Part shown: positions 6,845 through 15,421 of the stretch, one piece after another | How positions within the stretch are numbered: the first letter of the stretch is position 1 | Layout of the letters: each line of letters begins with the position of its first letter | Source: Kitasatospora phosalacinea | GTDB taxonomy: Bacteria > Actinomycetota > Actinomycetes > Streptomycetales > Streptomycetaceae | Assembly: GCF_000717185.1 (NCBI RefSeq) | Contig: NZ_JNYE01000028.1 | Span: 3,825-67,824 of the forward strand | Direction of reading: 5' to 3' | Length of the DNA stretch: 64,000 nt | Notes under the pieces: model-generated | Told to the model about the DNA's origin: nothing | Seen by the model: the letters and a program-made list of their open reading frames with translations, nothing else | Databases searched by the model: none | Position numbers and translations under genes: made by a program

Positions 6845-9391
6845 CTACTGGTCGTCGGCGGCCGGGCCGCCCTTGATGAGGCGGCCGGGGTTGTAGCCGT
6901 CGGTGATCTGCTCCAGGACCTCCGCCAGCGGCCTGCTCCCCTCGTGCTTGACGTGGCCGGGGGACACCCCGAGGCGGGGCAGGCCGGTGATCGGCTTGCC
7001 GTTCGCGCCGAGGATCGCGGTGGGCTTGCCGTCGGCGTCGTAGGGCAGGACGTCCAGCGGCGAGGGGCCGGCCGCCGCGTAGACCACGCAGTCGGTGGCC
7101 ACGGCGAGCGGGTAGCGGCCGGTCGCGGTGGCCAGTTTGAGCATCTTGCGGTGCATGTTGACGCGGCTGGCGGAGATCACCGCCGCCCGGATGTCCGGCC
7201 GCCAGGTCGGCCGCTCCAGCGCCGACCAGCGCTCGCCGAACTTGTAGCCCAGGCCGCGCGGCTTCTCCCTGAGCTTGCCGATGCCGCTCTTGGCGCTGGC
7301 CTTGATGGCGTGCAGCACCGCCAGCTCGGCCGGGTCGCCCTCCTTGAGCCGGGCCATCGCCTCCAGGTGCGCGCCGAGGTCGCGCACCGCCAGGTCCGCG
7401 GGCACGCCCAGGCGCTCCATGGTGGTCATGTAGGCGGAGCGCAGGTGCTCGTACCAGGGGTCGAGGTACGGGCCGGAATCGTGGCGCAGCCAGCCCTCCA
7501 GCGGGCGCACCTGGAGGCCGAGTTCGACGGCGTAGGCGACGGTCGGGGTGGCGTACCAGCCCGGCCCGGTGGGGCGTTCGCCGGTCGGGGTGAACGGGTT
7601 GGGCAGCCGCGGGTCGAGGTCGAGGCCGGAGAGGTCGACCTTCCACGCGCCGGGGATCTTCGGGTCGAAGGCCGGGTTCAGCTCGTGCACCGGCTCCGAG
7701 AGCCCGACGACCAGGCGGGCGCTCGCGGCGAGGAACGCCGTGTTCGTGTCGAGGCCGACGGCCCAGGCGAGGATCCGCTCGCTCTCGTCGACCAGGTCGG
7801 CGGGGCGGTGCCAGTCCCAGGACTCCTCGGCCATCACGTGCTCGGGGCCGTCGCCCTGGCGCTCCTTGGCGCGCGGGTGCATGTCCGGCACCTCGCACGG
7901 CGCGGCGTCGACCGCGTGGTGCAGGGAGCCCTCCACCAGGGCAGATCCCTTCGTGCCGTCCGGGTTCATCACCCAGCGGGTGCGCGGGCGCAGCGCGGTC
8001 ATCAGCTCCAGGCCGGAGACCGGGGCGCCGCCACACGGGGTGATGACCCGCTCCGCGTAGGTGCCCAGCAGCACCGCCAGGGCGGCCGGATCGGCGAGCA
8101 CCGACTCCGGGATCGCCCAGTGGTCCTTCGCGGACAGCGCGCCCCAGCCGGGGATGCACAGCTGCACGCACACCCGGCGCCCGCCCTCGGGCTGGCGGTA
8201 GACGCGGGCCCAGCGGCCCAGCCCGCGCTGGGTGAGCTGCCAACCCGCCCGCTCGATGGCCTTGACCGCCTTGTGGGTCTTGGGCAGGCGGCCGAGGCGG
8301 GACACGAAGTCCTTCTTCTCGTCCTCGCCCGCGGCGGGCAGGCCGACGGCGGCGAGCACCCGGTCGGTGAGCACCAGCACCGGATCGCTGTCCTTGCCGA
8401 ACCGGTGCAGGCGGGCGCCGCCGAGGCCGGCCTCGATCGCCCACTCCACCAAGCCGACCAGCGTCCGGGTCGTCGGGGCGGTCGGCGCGGTGCTGCCGTC
8501 GGCCAGGTAGGCGATCAGCGTCTTGCCGTCGGCGGCGACGTCCAGGACGGCCAGCGGCCCGCCCGGGAACCGGGCCTGCGCGGCCTGCCGCCACTCCGCC
8601 ACCGCAGACGACGCCGACGCCGGTGTCGACGACGTCGCCGACGGCTTCTTCGCCGCGGTGGCCTTCCGCGACCTGGTCGAGCCGGCCGACCGCGCCGTGG
8701 CGGCCGGCTTCGCCCCGGCGGAGCTCCGCCGGGGCGAAGCCGGGGCCGGGGCCGGTGCTGCGGCGGCGCGGGCCTGCGCATCACCGGCCGGGTCGACCTG
8801 GACGGCCCGGTCGACGGGGGCGGTGGCGGCCGGGACCGCGGCCGCGGCAGGAGCGGCGGGGGCGGCGGCCGGGCGGCACAGCCCGCCCAGGTGCATCGGG
8901 TGCCCCTGGACGCGGTAGACCGACGGCTGCCCGCACTGCACGCACGGCGCGGCCGACGCCATCAGCAGCGACCCGTCCGGGTTCTGGTCCAGCATCACCA
9001 CCTGCGGCGCCACCGGCTCGACCGGCACGGGCGCAGCAACCGACGCGGCCGGGACGGGCGGCGTGTCCGGCGCGGCGGCGAACGTCTCCGGCACCGGCAC
9101 CGACACCGGCAGCTGCAGCGCGGCCGGACGGGCCGCGCCAGCGGGCGCCGGGAACCGCTCGCCCAAGCCGCGCAGCAGCCGGGCGTACAGGCCCCGCTGC
9201 GGCGGCCGCGGCTCGGACCGCCCGGTCTCCCACGTCCAGACCGTCTCCTCGCGCACCCCCACCTGCTCCGCGACCCGGGCCCGGGTCAGCCGCGCCGCCC
9301 GGCGCAGCCGCTTGCGCTCCGCCGGCGGCGGGAGCTCCTCCTCGTCGACCTCCGCCAGCAGCGCGTCGATCGGGTCCGTCCCCTCAGGCAT
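6845..9391 (-). CDS. tap: Telomere-associated protein Tap
   Basis: 848 aa from ATG 9391, which has TAGGAGGT seven bases upstream. An N-terminal XRE-like HTH (residues about 28-62: RVAEQVGVREETVWTWETG) precedes a proline/alanine-rich linker with a CxxC pair (CVQCG) and a long conserved C-terminal body found in Streptomyces Tap proteins. Tap binds the single-stranded 3' overhang of telomeres and recruits Tpg. It is longer than chromosomal Tap (about 740 aa), mainly through the linker. It is followed by tpg as a typical two-gene unit. A large open frame on the opposite strand is only its shadow. Confidence 0.88.
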   Translation of the reverse strand: MPEGTDPIDALLAEVDEEELPPPAERKRLRRAARLTRARVAEQVGVREETVWTWETGRSEPRPPQRGLYARLLRGLGERFPAPAGAARPAALQLPVSVPVPETFAAAPDTPPVPAASVAAPVPVEPVAPQVVMLDQNPDGSLLMASAAPCVQCGQPSVYRVQGHPMHLGGLCRPAAAPAAPAAAAVPAATAPVDRAVQVDPAGDAQARAAAAPAPAPASPRRSSAGAKPAATARSAGSTRSRKATAAKKPSATSSTPASASSAVAEWRQAAQARFPGGPLAVLDVAADGKTLIAYLADGSTAPTAPTTRTLVGLVEWAIEAGLGGARLHRFGKDSDPVLVLTDRVLAAVGLPAAGEDEKKDFVSRLGRLPKTHKAVKAIERAGWQLTQRGLGRWARVYRQPEGGRRVCVQLCIPGWGALSAKDHWAIPESVLADPAALAVLLGTYAERVITPCGGAPVSGLELMTALRPRTRWVMNPDGTKGSALVEGSLHHAVDAAPCEVPDMHPRAKERQGDGPEHVMAEESWDWHRPADLVDESERILAWAVGLDTNTAFLAASARLVVGLSEPVHELNPAFDPKIPGAWKVDLSGLDLDPRLPNPFTPTGERPTGPGWYATPTVAYAVELGLQVRPLEGWLRHDSGPYLDPWYEHLRSAYMTTMERLGVPADLAVRDLGAHLEAMARLKEGDPAELAVLHAIKASAKSGIGKLREKPRGLGYKFGERWSALERPTWRPDIRAAVISASRVNMHRKMLKLATATGRYPLAVATDCVVYAAAGPSPLDVLPYDADGKPTAILGANGKPITGLPRLGVSPGHVKHEGSRPLAEVLEQITDGYNPGRLIKGGPAADDQ

Positions 9392-9829
9392 GTCGTACCT
9401 CCTAACACCTCATCGTAGTGCAGTTTCTAATGCTGGATCTAAGGTTTTGGCACCTCTTCCAGGTGAACCCGGACAGCACGGATCGAGCGACCGACACGGC
9501 CAGGGATCGGTGCACCGGCCGAGGTGGGGGTGGCGTCACCGGTGACGCCAGGGGTGGCGTCGTGGGTGACGCCAGGGTGGCGTCGTGGGTGACGCCCAAT
9601 ATCCAGAGCCCTCTCCAGAACCCGGTCGAGACTTCCGGGCGGCCGTAGGCCAGGTGCGGGTGGCTTCGCACGTGCGCGCGAGGCCCGACTCGAACGGATC
9701 GGCTCCGCCACTCGAACAGGAAGGCCCTAGATCGTCTTCTGCGGGGCAATCTTCGGATCGAACGGACGGCGGGAGCCGGGAGGCGGTCCGAGGCCGCCTG
9801 AGAGGCCGTCAGGGCCTTTCTGGGGCCTG
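9392..9829. promoter_or_regulatory. Intergenic region between dnaB and tap with a tandem repeat; tap promoter region
   Basis: No gene is supportable here. The segment next to tap (9392-9470) is the least GC-rich and should contain its promoter. A three-unit tandem repeat lies at 9529-9598. A sequence near 9690 superficially resembles a tRNA T-arm but has no matching acceptor or anticodon stems. Confidence 0.5.
9529..9598 (+). repeat. Tandem repeat, three 23-bp units
   Basis: Units at 9529-9551, 9553-9575 and 9576-9598. Each begins GGTGGCGTC and ends GGTGACGCC, so each unit is itself an imperfect inverted repeat; the first is a near-perfect palindrome around ACCGGT. The layout suggests binding sites for a dimeric regulator of tap-tpg or of the helicase gene. 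Confidence 0.75.
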
Positions 9830-11482
9830 TCAGAGTCCGAGTTCCGAGCCCAGGTTGGAGCCAGGGCTCCACGGAGCGGGTTCAGCGGGCGTCGGGGCGA
9901 CGGCGCCGATCGGGGTGAAGTCGGGCTCGTGCTCGTCGGTGCCGGGGAAGTTCCGGCCGGGTTCGTCGTCGCGGGCCATGTCGACGAAGCGGCTGTAGTG
10001 GCCCTGGAAGGCGGTGGTGATCGTCGCGGTGGGCCCGTTCCTGTGCTTGGCGATGATCAGGTCGGCCTCCCCGGCGCGCGGGGTCGACTTCTCGTAGCTG
10101 TCCTCGCGGTGCAGCAGGATCACCACGTCCGCGTCCTGCTCGATGGAGCCGGACTCACGCAGGTCGGAGAGCATCGGACGCTTGTCGGCCCGCTGCTCGG
10201 GCCCGCGGTTGAGCTGGGACAGGGCGATGACCGGCACCTGGAGCTGCTTGGCGAGCAGCTTGAGGTTGCGGGACATGTCGGAGACCTCCTGCTGGCGGTT
10301 CTCCGCGCGGCGGCCGGCGCCCTGCAGCAGCTGGAGGTAGTCGACGATGACCAGGTCCAGGCCCCGGCGCTGTTTGATCTTGCGGCAGCGGGCGGCGATG
10401 GACAGGGCGGACTGCACGGGGTTGTCGTCGATCAGCAGCGGCGCGTCGGTCATGCGGCTGATCGCCCGGCCGGAGCGCACCCAGTCGTCGTCGGTCATCT
10501 CGCCCGAGCGCAGGTGGTGCAGTGCGACGCGTCCCTCGGCGGACACGGCGCGCAGCTGGATCTCCTCGCGGCCCATCTCCAGGGAGAACATCGCGGTGGT
10601 GAGGTGGTGGGTGATGCTGGCTGAGCGGGCGATGTCCAGTACTAGCGTTGATTTGCCTACGGCGGGCCTGGCGGCGATGACGATGAGCTGGCCGGGCTGG
10701 AGGCCCTGGGTGAGCTGGTCGAGGTCGGCGAAGCCGGTGGGCACGCCGGTGATCCGGCCGCGGTTGTGCTTGCGGTCCTCGACCTTGCCCATGGTGACGT
10801 CCATGCCGTCCATCACCGGGGCCAGGCTGTCCTCGCCGCGCTGCTCGGCGAGCGCCATCACCTCGGCCTGGGCGGCGTTGACGAGGTCTTCGACGTCGCC
10901 CTCGGCGGTGTAGCCCATGCCCGCGATCCGGGTGCCGGCTTCGACCATGCGGCGCAGCACGGCGCGCTCGTGGACGATCTCGGCGTAGTACTCGGCGTTC
11001 GCGGCGGTGGGCACCGTGTTGACCAGGGTGTGCAGGTAGGAGGCTCCGCCCGCGCGGACCAGCTCGCCGCGCTTGCCCAGTTCGCCCGCCACGGTGATCG
11101 GGTCGGCGGGCTCGCCCCGGCCGTACAGGGCCAGGATCGCGCCGTGGATGAGCTCGTGGGCGGGCCGGTAGTAGTCGGCCGGCTTGAGGAGCTCGATCAC
11201 GTCGCCGATGGCGTCCTTCGACAGGAGCATCCCGCCGAGGACCGACTGCTCGGCGGCGAGGTCCTGCGGGGGCACCCGCTCGAAGTCGGCGCCGGTGTCG
11301 GTGCGGCCGCGGTCCCGGCCGCGCCGGTCGCGGCCGAACGCGGCGCGCGGCGCGGGGAGCGGGGTGTCCGGGTCGAAGTCGTCGTCCGGCTCCGGTTCCG
11401 GTTCGCTCCAGTCGTCGTCCGGCTCGGCCTGCTCGGCGGCCGCGGACTCGAGGCCGGTGCTGTTCTGGCTGGGTACGCTCAT
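9830..11482 (-). CDS. dnaB: Replicative DNA helicase, DnaB family (Rep2-like)
   Basis: 550 aa. After an acidic N-terminal extension of about 70 residues comes the DnaB N-domain (PPQDLAAEQSVLGGMLL, about 71-170), then the RecA-like motor with Walker A ARPAVGKST (271-279), Walker B VIVDYLQLL near 380 and the SQLNR and QDADVVILLHR motifs. DnaB unwinds DNA ahead of the fork as a hexamer. Plasmid-encoded DnaB next to a DNA-binding Rep is the plan of pSLA2-type linear plasmids. It starts 78 bp after the Rep gene, so the two are probably one operon. It is likely the plasmid's own replication helicase rather than a stray chromosomal copy. Confidence 0.93.
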   Translation of the reverse strand: MSVPSQNSTGLESAAAEQAEPDDDWSEPEPEPDDDFDPDTPLPAPRAAFGRDRRGRDRGRTDTGADFERVPPQDLAAEQSVLGGMLLSKDAIGDVIELLKPADYYRPAHELIHGAILALYGRGEPADPITVAGELGKRGELVRAGGASYLHTLVNTVPTAANAEYYAEIVHERAVLRRMVEAGTRIAGMGYTAEGDVEDLVNAAQAEVMALAEQRGEDSLAPVMDGMDVTMGKVEDRKHNRGRITGVPTGFADLDQLTQGLQPGQLIVIAARPAVGKSTLVLDIARSASITHHLTTAMFSLEMGREEIQLRAVSAEGRVALHHLRSGEMTDDDWVRSGRAISRMTDAPLLIDDNPVQSALSIAARCRKIKQRRGLDLVIVDYLQLLQGAGRRAENRQQEVSDMSRNLKLLAKQLQVPVIALSQLNRGPEQRADKRPMLSDLRESGSIEQDADVVILLHREDSYEKSTPRAGEADLIIAKHRNGPTATITTAFQGHYSRFVDMARDDEPGRNFPGTDEHEPDFTPIGAVAPTPAEPAPWSPGSNLGSELGL

Positions 11483-11560
11483 GGTGATCTCTCTTCGGGA
11501 TCGGACGGCCGCCGGGGCCTGGCGAGGTGAACCGGCGGCCGTCGTGCTGTTCTCGGGTGG

Positions 11561-12811
11561 TCAGCGGGCCAGGTACTCGGCGCGCTGGGCGGACTGGCGG
11601 CGGGCCTCCGCAGCCTGGCGTGCCGCCGCGTCGCGCTTGCGGTCGTTCGGCGTGCGGGGGTTCTTGGCCTGCTGGAGCAGCGAGGCCAGCGCCTGGAGGG
11701 CGGAGGCGTCATCGATACCGCGCTCGGCATCGAGCGCGCGGCGCCGCCGGTCGACCTCGTCGTCGGCCGCGCACTGCGGACACCCGGCAGCCTCAAGCCG
11801 CGGGTGGCTGGGGCACGGATTCTCCGGCCCCACCGACGGTGCGGCGTCCGGCCCGGCCACAACCTCGAACAACGGCAGGTTCGGGATGCGGTCGCGCTCC
11901 AGGATCGATGGGTAGTTCTTGATCCCGCCCGGGTTCTTCGTCAGCTGCTGGATCAGCAGCCGCCCGGTGTGGCTGTCCAGCTTCGTGATCACGGGCCAGC
12001 CCTGGTCCGCCATCGCCTCCAGAAGCCCGGGGGCGAGGACCTTGGCCTTCGCGCGCCCGACCGTCCACGGGTCGGGGAGCACCTGGAGCAGCCGGACGGC
12101 GGCCGCGGTTTCCTCGGGGTCGAAGACCACCCCCTCCTCCTCCCGGGGCCCCACCCCGTCGTGACGGGTGGGGTTCGAGCGGGGGTTGGGGGAGGAGGTA
12201 GTTACCTCCTCCTGGAGGTGTGGAACCACGTTGGATTTCAACGTGTCGGCCTGACCTGCACAGACGTTGGTTTCCAACGCGTCGGAATCCAACGTCTGTG
12301 TCTCCGACACGTTGGAAATCGCAGTGTCGGCCTGACTTGCACAGACGTTGGAAATCGCAGGGTGAGTACTGGCCTGTTCAGGCCGACACGTTGGATTTCG
12401 CAGTGTCGGACTGACCTGCGACGATGCCTCAGCACCTCGGGTGCCCCGGGAGACGTAGGCGCTGTTGTTCGCCGGGTTCCGGTAGACCATGAACTTCCAC
12501 TTCGGGCGCTTGTTCTTCTCGTCGTAGCCGTCCCGTACGTGGCTGACGTGACCGGCCTTCTGCAGGCGGCTCATCACCCCGCGCAGGCGGCTCTCGCCCA
12601 TCTTCCAGCCGGTCGCCTGGAACTCCGCAGACAGCGCGGGCATCCCCGACGGCTGGCCCGGGTCCCGCAGCAGCAGGCGGATCAGCACGCCGTAGTCCTC
12701 GGGCTGGAGACCGGGCGAGTACGCCAGTGCGTACGGAACGACGACCTCCTCGGGAGGCTCCCAGGCACGTTGGACCGAGGCGCTCGCGAACTCGGGGTCG
12801 GGCATCTTCAT
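11561..12811 (-). CDS. Replication initiator (Rep1-like) with origin iterons inside the gene
   Basis: 416 aa from ATG 12811 (GGAGGT six bases upstream; a GTG one codon earlier is closer than optimal). The N-terminal 110 residues form a winged-helix-like domain (YGVLIRLLLRDPG, then SRLRGVMSRLQKAGHVSHVRDG). Residues about 140-200 are a repetitive low-complexity stretch (ISNV, CASQADT, ETNVCAGQADT) because the DNA there is an iteron array. The C-terminus is charged and helical, with a CPSHP...CPQC pair. A Rep gene containing its own iterons, upstream of a DnaB-like helicase, matches pSLA2-type replicons. The sequence match to Rep1 itself was not tested. Confidence 0.75.
   Translation of the reverse strand: MKMPDPEFASASVQRAWEPPEEVVVPYALAYSPGLQPEDYGVLIRLLLRDPGQPSGMPALSAEFQATGWKMGESRLRGVMSRLQKAGHVSHVRDGYDEKNKRPKWKFMVYRNPANNSAYVSRGTRGAEASSQVSPTLRNPTCRPEQASTHPAISNVCASQADTAISNVSETQTLDSDALETNVCAGQADTLKSNVVPHLQEEVTTSSPNPRSNPTRHDGVGPREEEGVVFDPEETAAAVRLLQVLPDPWTVGRAKAKVLAPGLLEAMADQGWPVITKLDSHTGRLLIQQLTKNPGGIKNYPSILERDRIPNLPLFEVVAGPDAAPSVGPENPCPSHPRLEAAGCPQCAADDEVDRRRRALDAERGIDDASALQALASLLQQAKNPRTPNDRKRDAAARQAAEARRQSAQRAEYLAR
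12228..12420. repeat. Iteron array inside the Rep gene (candidate replication origin)
   Basis: ACGTTGG occurs at 12228, 12264, 12309, 12345 and 12388, and inverted at 12289, with an imperfect inverted copy near 12274. Longer units such as GCAGTGTCGGCCTGAC and TGCACAGACGTTGG recur. Same-strand intervals are 36, 45, 36 and 43 bp. A perfect inverted repeat, GGAGGAGGTA/TACCTCCTCC (12191-12212), adjoins. The local base composition drops below that of the gene. An origin embedded in rep is known for linear Streptomyces plasmids; the origin call is inference. Confidence 0.7.
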
Positions 12812-12909
12812 CACTTCACCTCCGATCCGGCGGCGAGCGCCAGGAGCAGCGCGGCCTGGACGGCCGAGCGGGAATTGGGAAAGGTCAGGACAGGGGTGTG
12901 GATATGCAC
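12811..12909 (-). CDS. 32-aa peptide coupled to the Rep gene
   Basis: GTG 12909 opens a short frame (starts VHIHTPVLTFPNSRSAVQAA) whose TGA stop overlaps the Rep ATG as TGATG. Such overlap usually couples translation of the second gene to the first. An AGGGG sits just before the GTG. The peptide has a hydrophobic alanine/leucine run and no known family. It may act only as a translational leader controlling Rep dosage. Confidence 0.45.
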   Translation of the reverse strand: MHIHTPVLTFPNSRSAVQAALLLALAAGSEVK

Positions 12910-13343
12910 GCCCCTACAGGCCGGATTCCGAGGCACGGTGTGACACGTGCGCAAGCTGGACTTCGGCTGGGTGGTCTTCACGTCGCCAGTCGTCTCACGG
13001 CTGCCCTGTGGACAGAGCTCGCGGAAGCGGCGGTGGAACTGATCGGAACTCACACCGGACGGTGCGGTGGAGTCGGCCGGTGAGTCGGCCTGGAGCACGG
13101 GGCGCTGCCTCTCGGGGTACGCGCCGCTACCGCAGGTACCGACTGGCGTAGCCCGGCCAAGCGAGAGACGGGTGTCTCTCGCCCCGGCCTGGGTACACCT
13201 GGTACCGTCGGCAACGACTGGATACACAGCGAGCGGCCCAAGTTTGGCGACTGGGGGCCGCTTCGCTATTTCTGGACATCTGTTCTGAGTGCTCCGCTAA
13301 CGGGCACCAGGATGGAGCCTAGTACTGCTGTTGCGGAGCGTGT
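12910..13343. promoter_or_regulatory. Rep upstream region with hairpin
   Basis: About 430 bases without a convincing gene, between the Rep operon and the end of the 13344 operon. A perfect 9-bp hairpin GCGAGAGAC/GTCTCTCGC is at 13161-13182. The stretch near 13240-13340 is relatively A/T-richer and should hold the promoter for the minus-strand Rep transcript. No ATTTT-type terminator is evident. Confidence 0.4.
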
Positions 13344-14222
13344 CTACCGATTCGACGGTGTGTCTCCCCCCTCCAGTCTCTGAGCCTTCTTCAGCATCGC
13401 GATTGCTTCCTGAGCTGTGAGGTCCTTCCGGTCCTTCGCGTCTGTCCAGAGATCGAGGGTCGCGGCCGCCGCGCGCAGCAGCTCGTCCGGCAGACCAACT
13501 CTACCGAGTGCGTCGGCCGCCTCCTCGAGCTCCGGAGCCCAGCGCCAGGCCCGGCCTGCGGTCTTGGCGATGTAGTCGATCTCCACCAGGTAGCTCCCGG
13601 CCCGCTTGTCCGCGACGTCCAGCAGCTCCTGGTCGACGCCGTGGTGCTCGGCCAGCCCGTACGCCAGTGCGGCCAGGACGCGGCTGGCCTTCTGGTAGGC
13701 GGTGTAGGAGAGCTTCAGCGCCGAGGCTTTCCCCAGCTCGTCGCCGAGGACCGGCACCGAGACCGCGGTGCCGGTGAACAGCGCCTCCACCGCAGTCGTC
13801 GCGTCAGCCGGTCCGGCGAGGTACAACGCGCAGCGCTTGGCGCCGATCGGCGGGGAGCCGATCACCGCGCCGTCCACGACCACGGCATTGCGGCCCACAT
13901 TCTCCGCGATCCGCACCATCCGCTCGGGGTTGATCGCGTTGCCCTCCACGAACACTCCCGCGAAGGCGAGAGCTGCGACCTGGGCCGCGACATCCTCCGC
14001 GGCTGCCGGCGGGCACAGGCTCAGCACCACGTCGCACTGCGCCAACAGCTCCTCCAGAACGGGCACCGGCTCCAGCCCGGCCTGCTCCGCGCGCCGGACC
14101 GATGCTCCGCTGCGCCCGGCCGGGCACCACAGAACCCGGGTGCCGGTCGACGCCGCGCACGCGGCCACTGCGGCGCCCATGCTGCCCGGGTGCAGCACAC
14201 CGAGAACCTGACCGGTCGTCAC
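13344..14222 (-). CDS. NAD(P)-dependent beta-hydroxyacid/6-phosphogluconate dehydrogenase-like protein
   Basis: 292 aa from GTG 14222, which overlaps the upstream stop as GTGA. Residues 4-14 give the Rossmann dinucleotide motif (VLGVLHPGSMGAAVA), followed by the CDVVLSLCPPAAAEDVA segment and the GAVIGSPP substrate loop typical of 3-hydroxyisobutyrate-type enzymes. The helical C-terminal half contains KLSYTAYQK, where Lys is the expected catalytic position. It should oxidise or reduce a small hydroxyacid. It is the last gene of a three-gene coupled operon. Confidence 0.8.
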   Translation of the reverse strand: MTTGQVLGVLHPGSMGAAVAACAASTGTRVLWCPAGRSGASVRRAEQAGLEPVPVLEELLAQCDVVLSLCPPAAAEDVAAQVAALAFAGVFVEGNAINPERMVRIAENVGRNAVVVDGAVIGSPPIGAKRCALYLAGPADATTAVEALFTGTAVSVPVLGDELGKASALKLSYTAYQKASRVLAALAYGLAEHHGVDQELLDVADKRAGSYLVEIDYIAKTAGRAWRWAPELEEAADALGRVGLPDELLRAAAATLDLWTDAKDRKDLTAQEAIAMLKKAQRLEGGDTPSNR

Positions 14223-15421
14223 TGGGCGCCCCCGCCGACGAGCGCCAGCGCCTCGATCGCGCTCTGCGCGACGAAGTCCGGCGCGGGGCCGCCCGGCCAC
14301 GGTCGTCCGTGTGAGATCCAGACCGTGCGCAGCCCGGCGGCGCGGCCGCCAGCGACGTCCAGTTCGGCGTTGTCGCCGATCATCCAGCCGCCGTCGGCGA
14401 GGTCGCGGCCGACCGCCGCGGCGGCGGCCGCGAAGGGGAGCCGGTCGGGCTTGCGGGAGCCGATCTCGCCGGAGACGACCACCGCGTCCACTATGTCGGC
14501 GATACCGGCGGCGGCCAGTTTGGTGCGCTGGATGTCCCCACCGCCGTTGGTGACGACCACGACCTTGTGCCCGGCTTGGCGCACCGCAGCCACGGCGTCG
14601 AGGACCCCGGGGAACGGCTGGACAAGCTCAGCGAGTTCGGGTCGGTAGCGGGCCCAGAGCTCGTCGGCGGACTCCGGCAGGGCGAGGTCGGCACGCAGCC
14701 GGTCCATCTCGCCTCGGTCCGCCCGCAGCCGCATCGCCTCCAGCATCCGCTGCTCGACATCCGCAGCAAGGCCGTGACCGGCGCAGTACCCGGAGACCCA
14801 GGCCGTCACGGCGGCGAGCCGGTCGATCAGGGTGTCGTCGAGGTCGACCATCACCAGCTCGCCAGCGGCACTGCGGCCAGGCAGTGCGCGGCTGATCAGC
14901 TCTGCGGCTGCGGCGGGTTCGACCTCGTCCGTCCGGATCGTCACGTCGAATTGGAAGTCGGGGTTGGCGTCGAGATCGGCCCTGGTCGCGTCCCATGCCG
15001 CCAGCCGTGCGGCGGTGTCCGCGTCGCCGCGGCCGACCGAGCGGGCCTCGGTCACCTCTCGCTCGCACCACAGCAGCACGGTCAGCCACCGCGCCGGGTA
15101 GCCGTCGACCACGGCCCGCACCCCATCGACCTGGCCCAGGTGCATCACCGGAACCCCGGCGGCGAACGCGGCGTCCAGGCCCGGACGGTCTGTCACGTAG
15201 GTGCTCTCGTAGCGCGAGTTCTCGTACACCACTTCGTCGTTGGCGCGCAGCTGCTCCAGCAGCTCCGGGGTGCCCATCCGGTAGCCGGCGGACCGGCCCG
15301 GGCCGACCTTCACCCGCGAGAACAGCGCGAACTCCGGGTTCATCTGGTTCAGCGCGGTGGTGATGGTGTCCTTGCCCGTGGCGGGTGGCCCGTAGAGGAT
15401 GACCCCGTGTTGGTTGTTCAT
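14219..15421 (-). CDS. Fusion of a guanylate-kinase-like P-loop kinase with a HAD phosphatase
   Basis: 400 aa. The N-terminal half has Walker A GPPATGKD (11-18) and a guanylate kinase/PhnN-like layout (YENSRYESTYVT, later R-S-x-x-R residues). The C-terminal half is a HAD hydrolase with motif I DLDDTL (193-198), motif II VVVVTNGGG near 291, a conserved lysine (SRKPDRLPF) and motif IV GDNAELD near 350. One polypeptide thus appears able both to phosphorylate and to dephosphorylate, probably a nucleotide or sugar phosphate. The start overlaps the preceding stop as ATGA and its own stop overlaps the next start, so translation is coupled across the operon. Confidence 0.8.
   Translation of the reverse strand: MNNQHGVILYGPPATGKDTITTALNQMNPEFALFSRVKVGPGRSAGYRMGTPELLEQLRANDEVVYENSRYESTYVTDRPGLDAAFAAGVPVMHLGQVDGVRAVVDGYPARWLTVLLWCEREVTEARSVGRGDADTAARLAAWDATRADLDANPDFQFDVTIRTDEVEPAAAAELISRALPGRSAAGELVMVDLDDTLIDRLAAVTAWVSGYCAGHGLAADVEQRMLEAMRLRADRGEMDRLRADLALPESADELWARYRPELAELVQPFPGVLDAVAAVRQAGHKVVVVTNGGGDIQRTKLAAAGIADIVDAVVVSGEIGSRKPDRLPFAAAAAAVGRDLADGGWMIGDNAELDVAGGRAAGLRTVWISHGRPWPGGPAPDFVAQSAIEALALVGGGAQ

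Noticed and set aside
5465..9418. Very long plus-strand open frame (over 1,300 codons) opposite tap and tpg
   Set aside because: Gly/Arg/Ala/Val-rich translation without domains. It mirrors the third-position GC of the minus-strand genes, so it is a shadow frame.
9529..9598. Tandem repeats considered as a CRISPR array
   Set aside because: The units are contiguous, without spacers, and no cas genes are present. No CRISPR array was seen elsewhere.
9680..9720. T-arm-like sequence suggesting a tRNA
   Set aside because: No acceptor stem, D-arm or anticodon arm could be assembled on either strand. I found no rRNA or tRNA genes.
12228..12420. Repeats considered as a CRISPR array
   Set aside because: The repeats are short, irregular and inside a coding frame; they behave as iterons.
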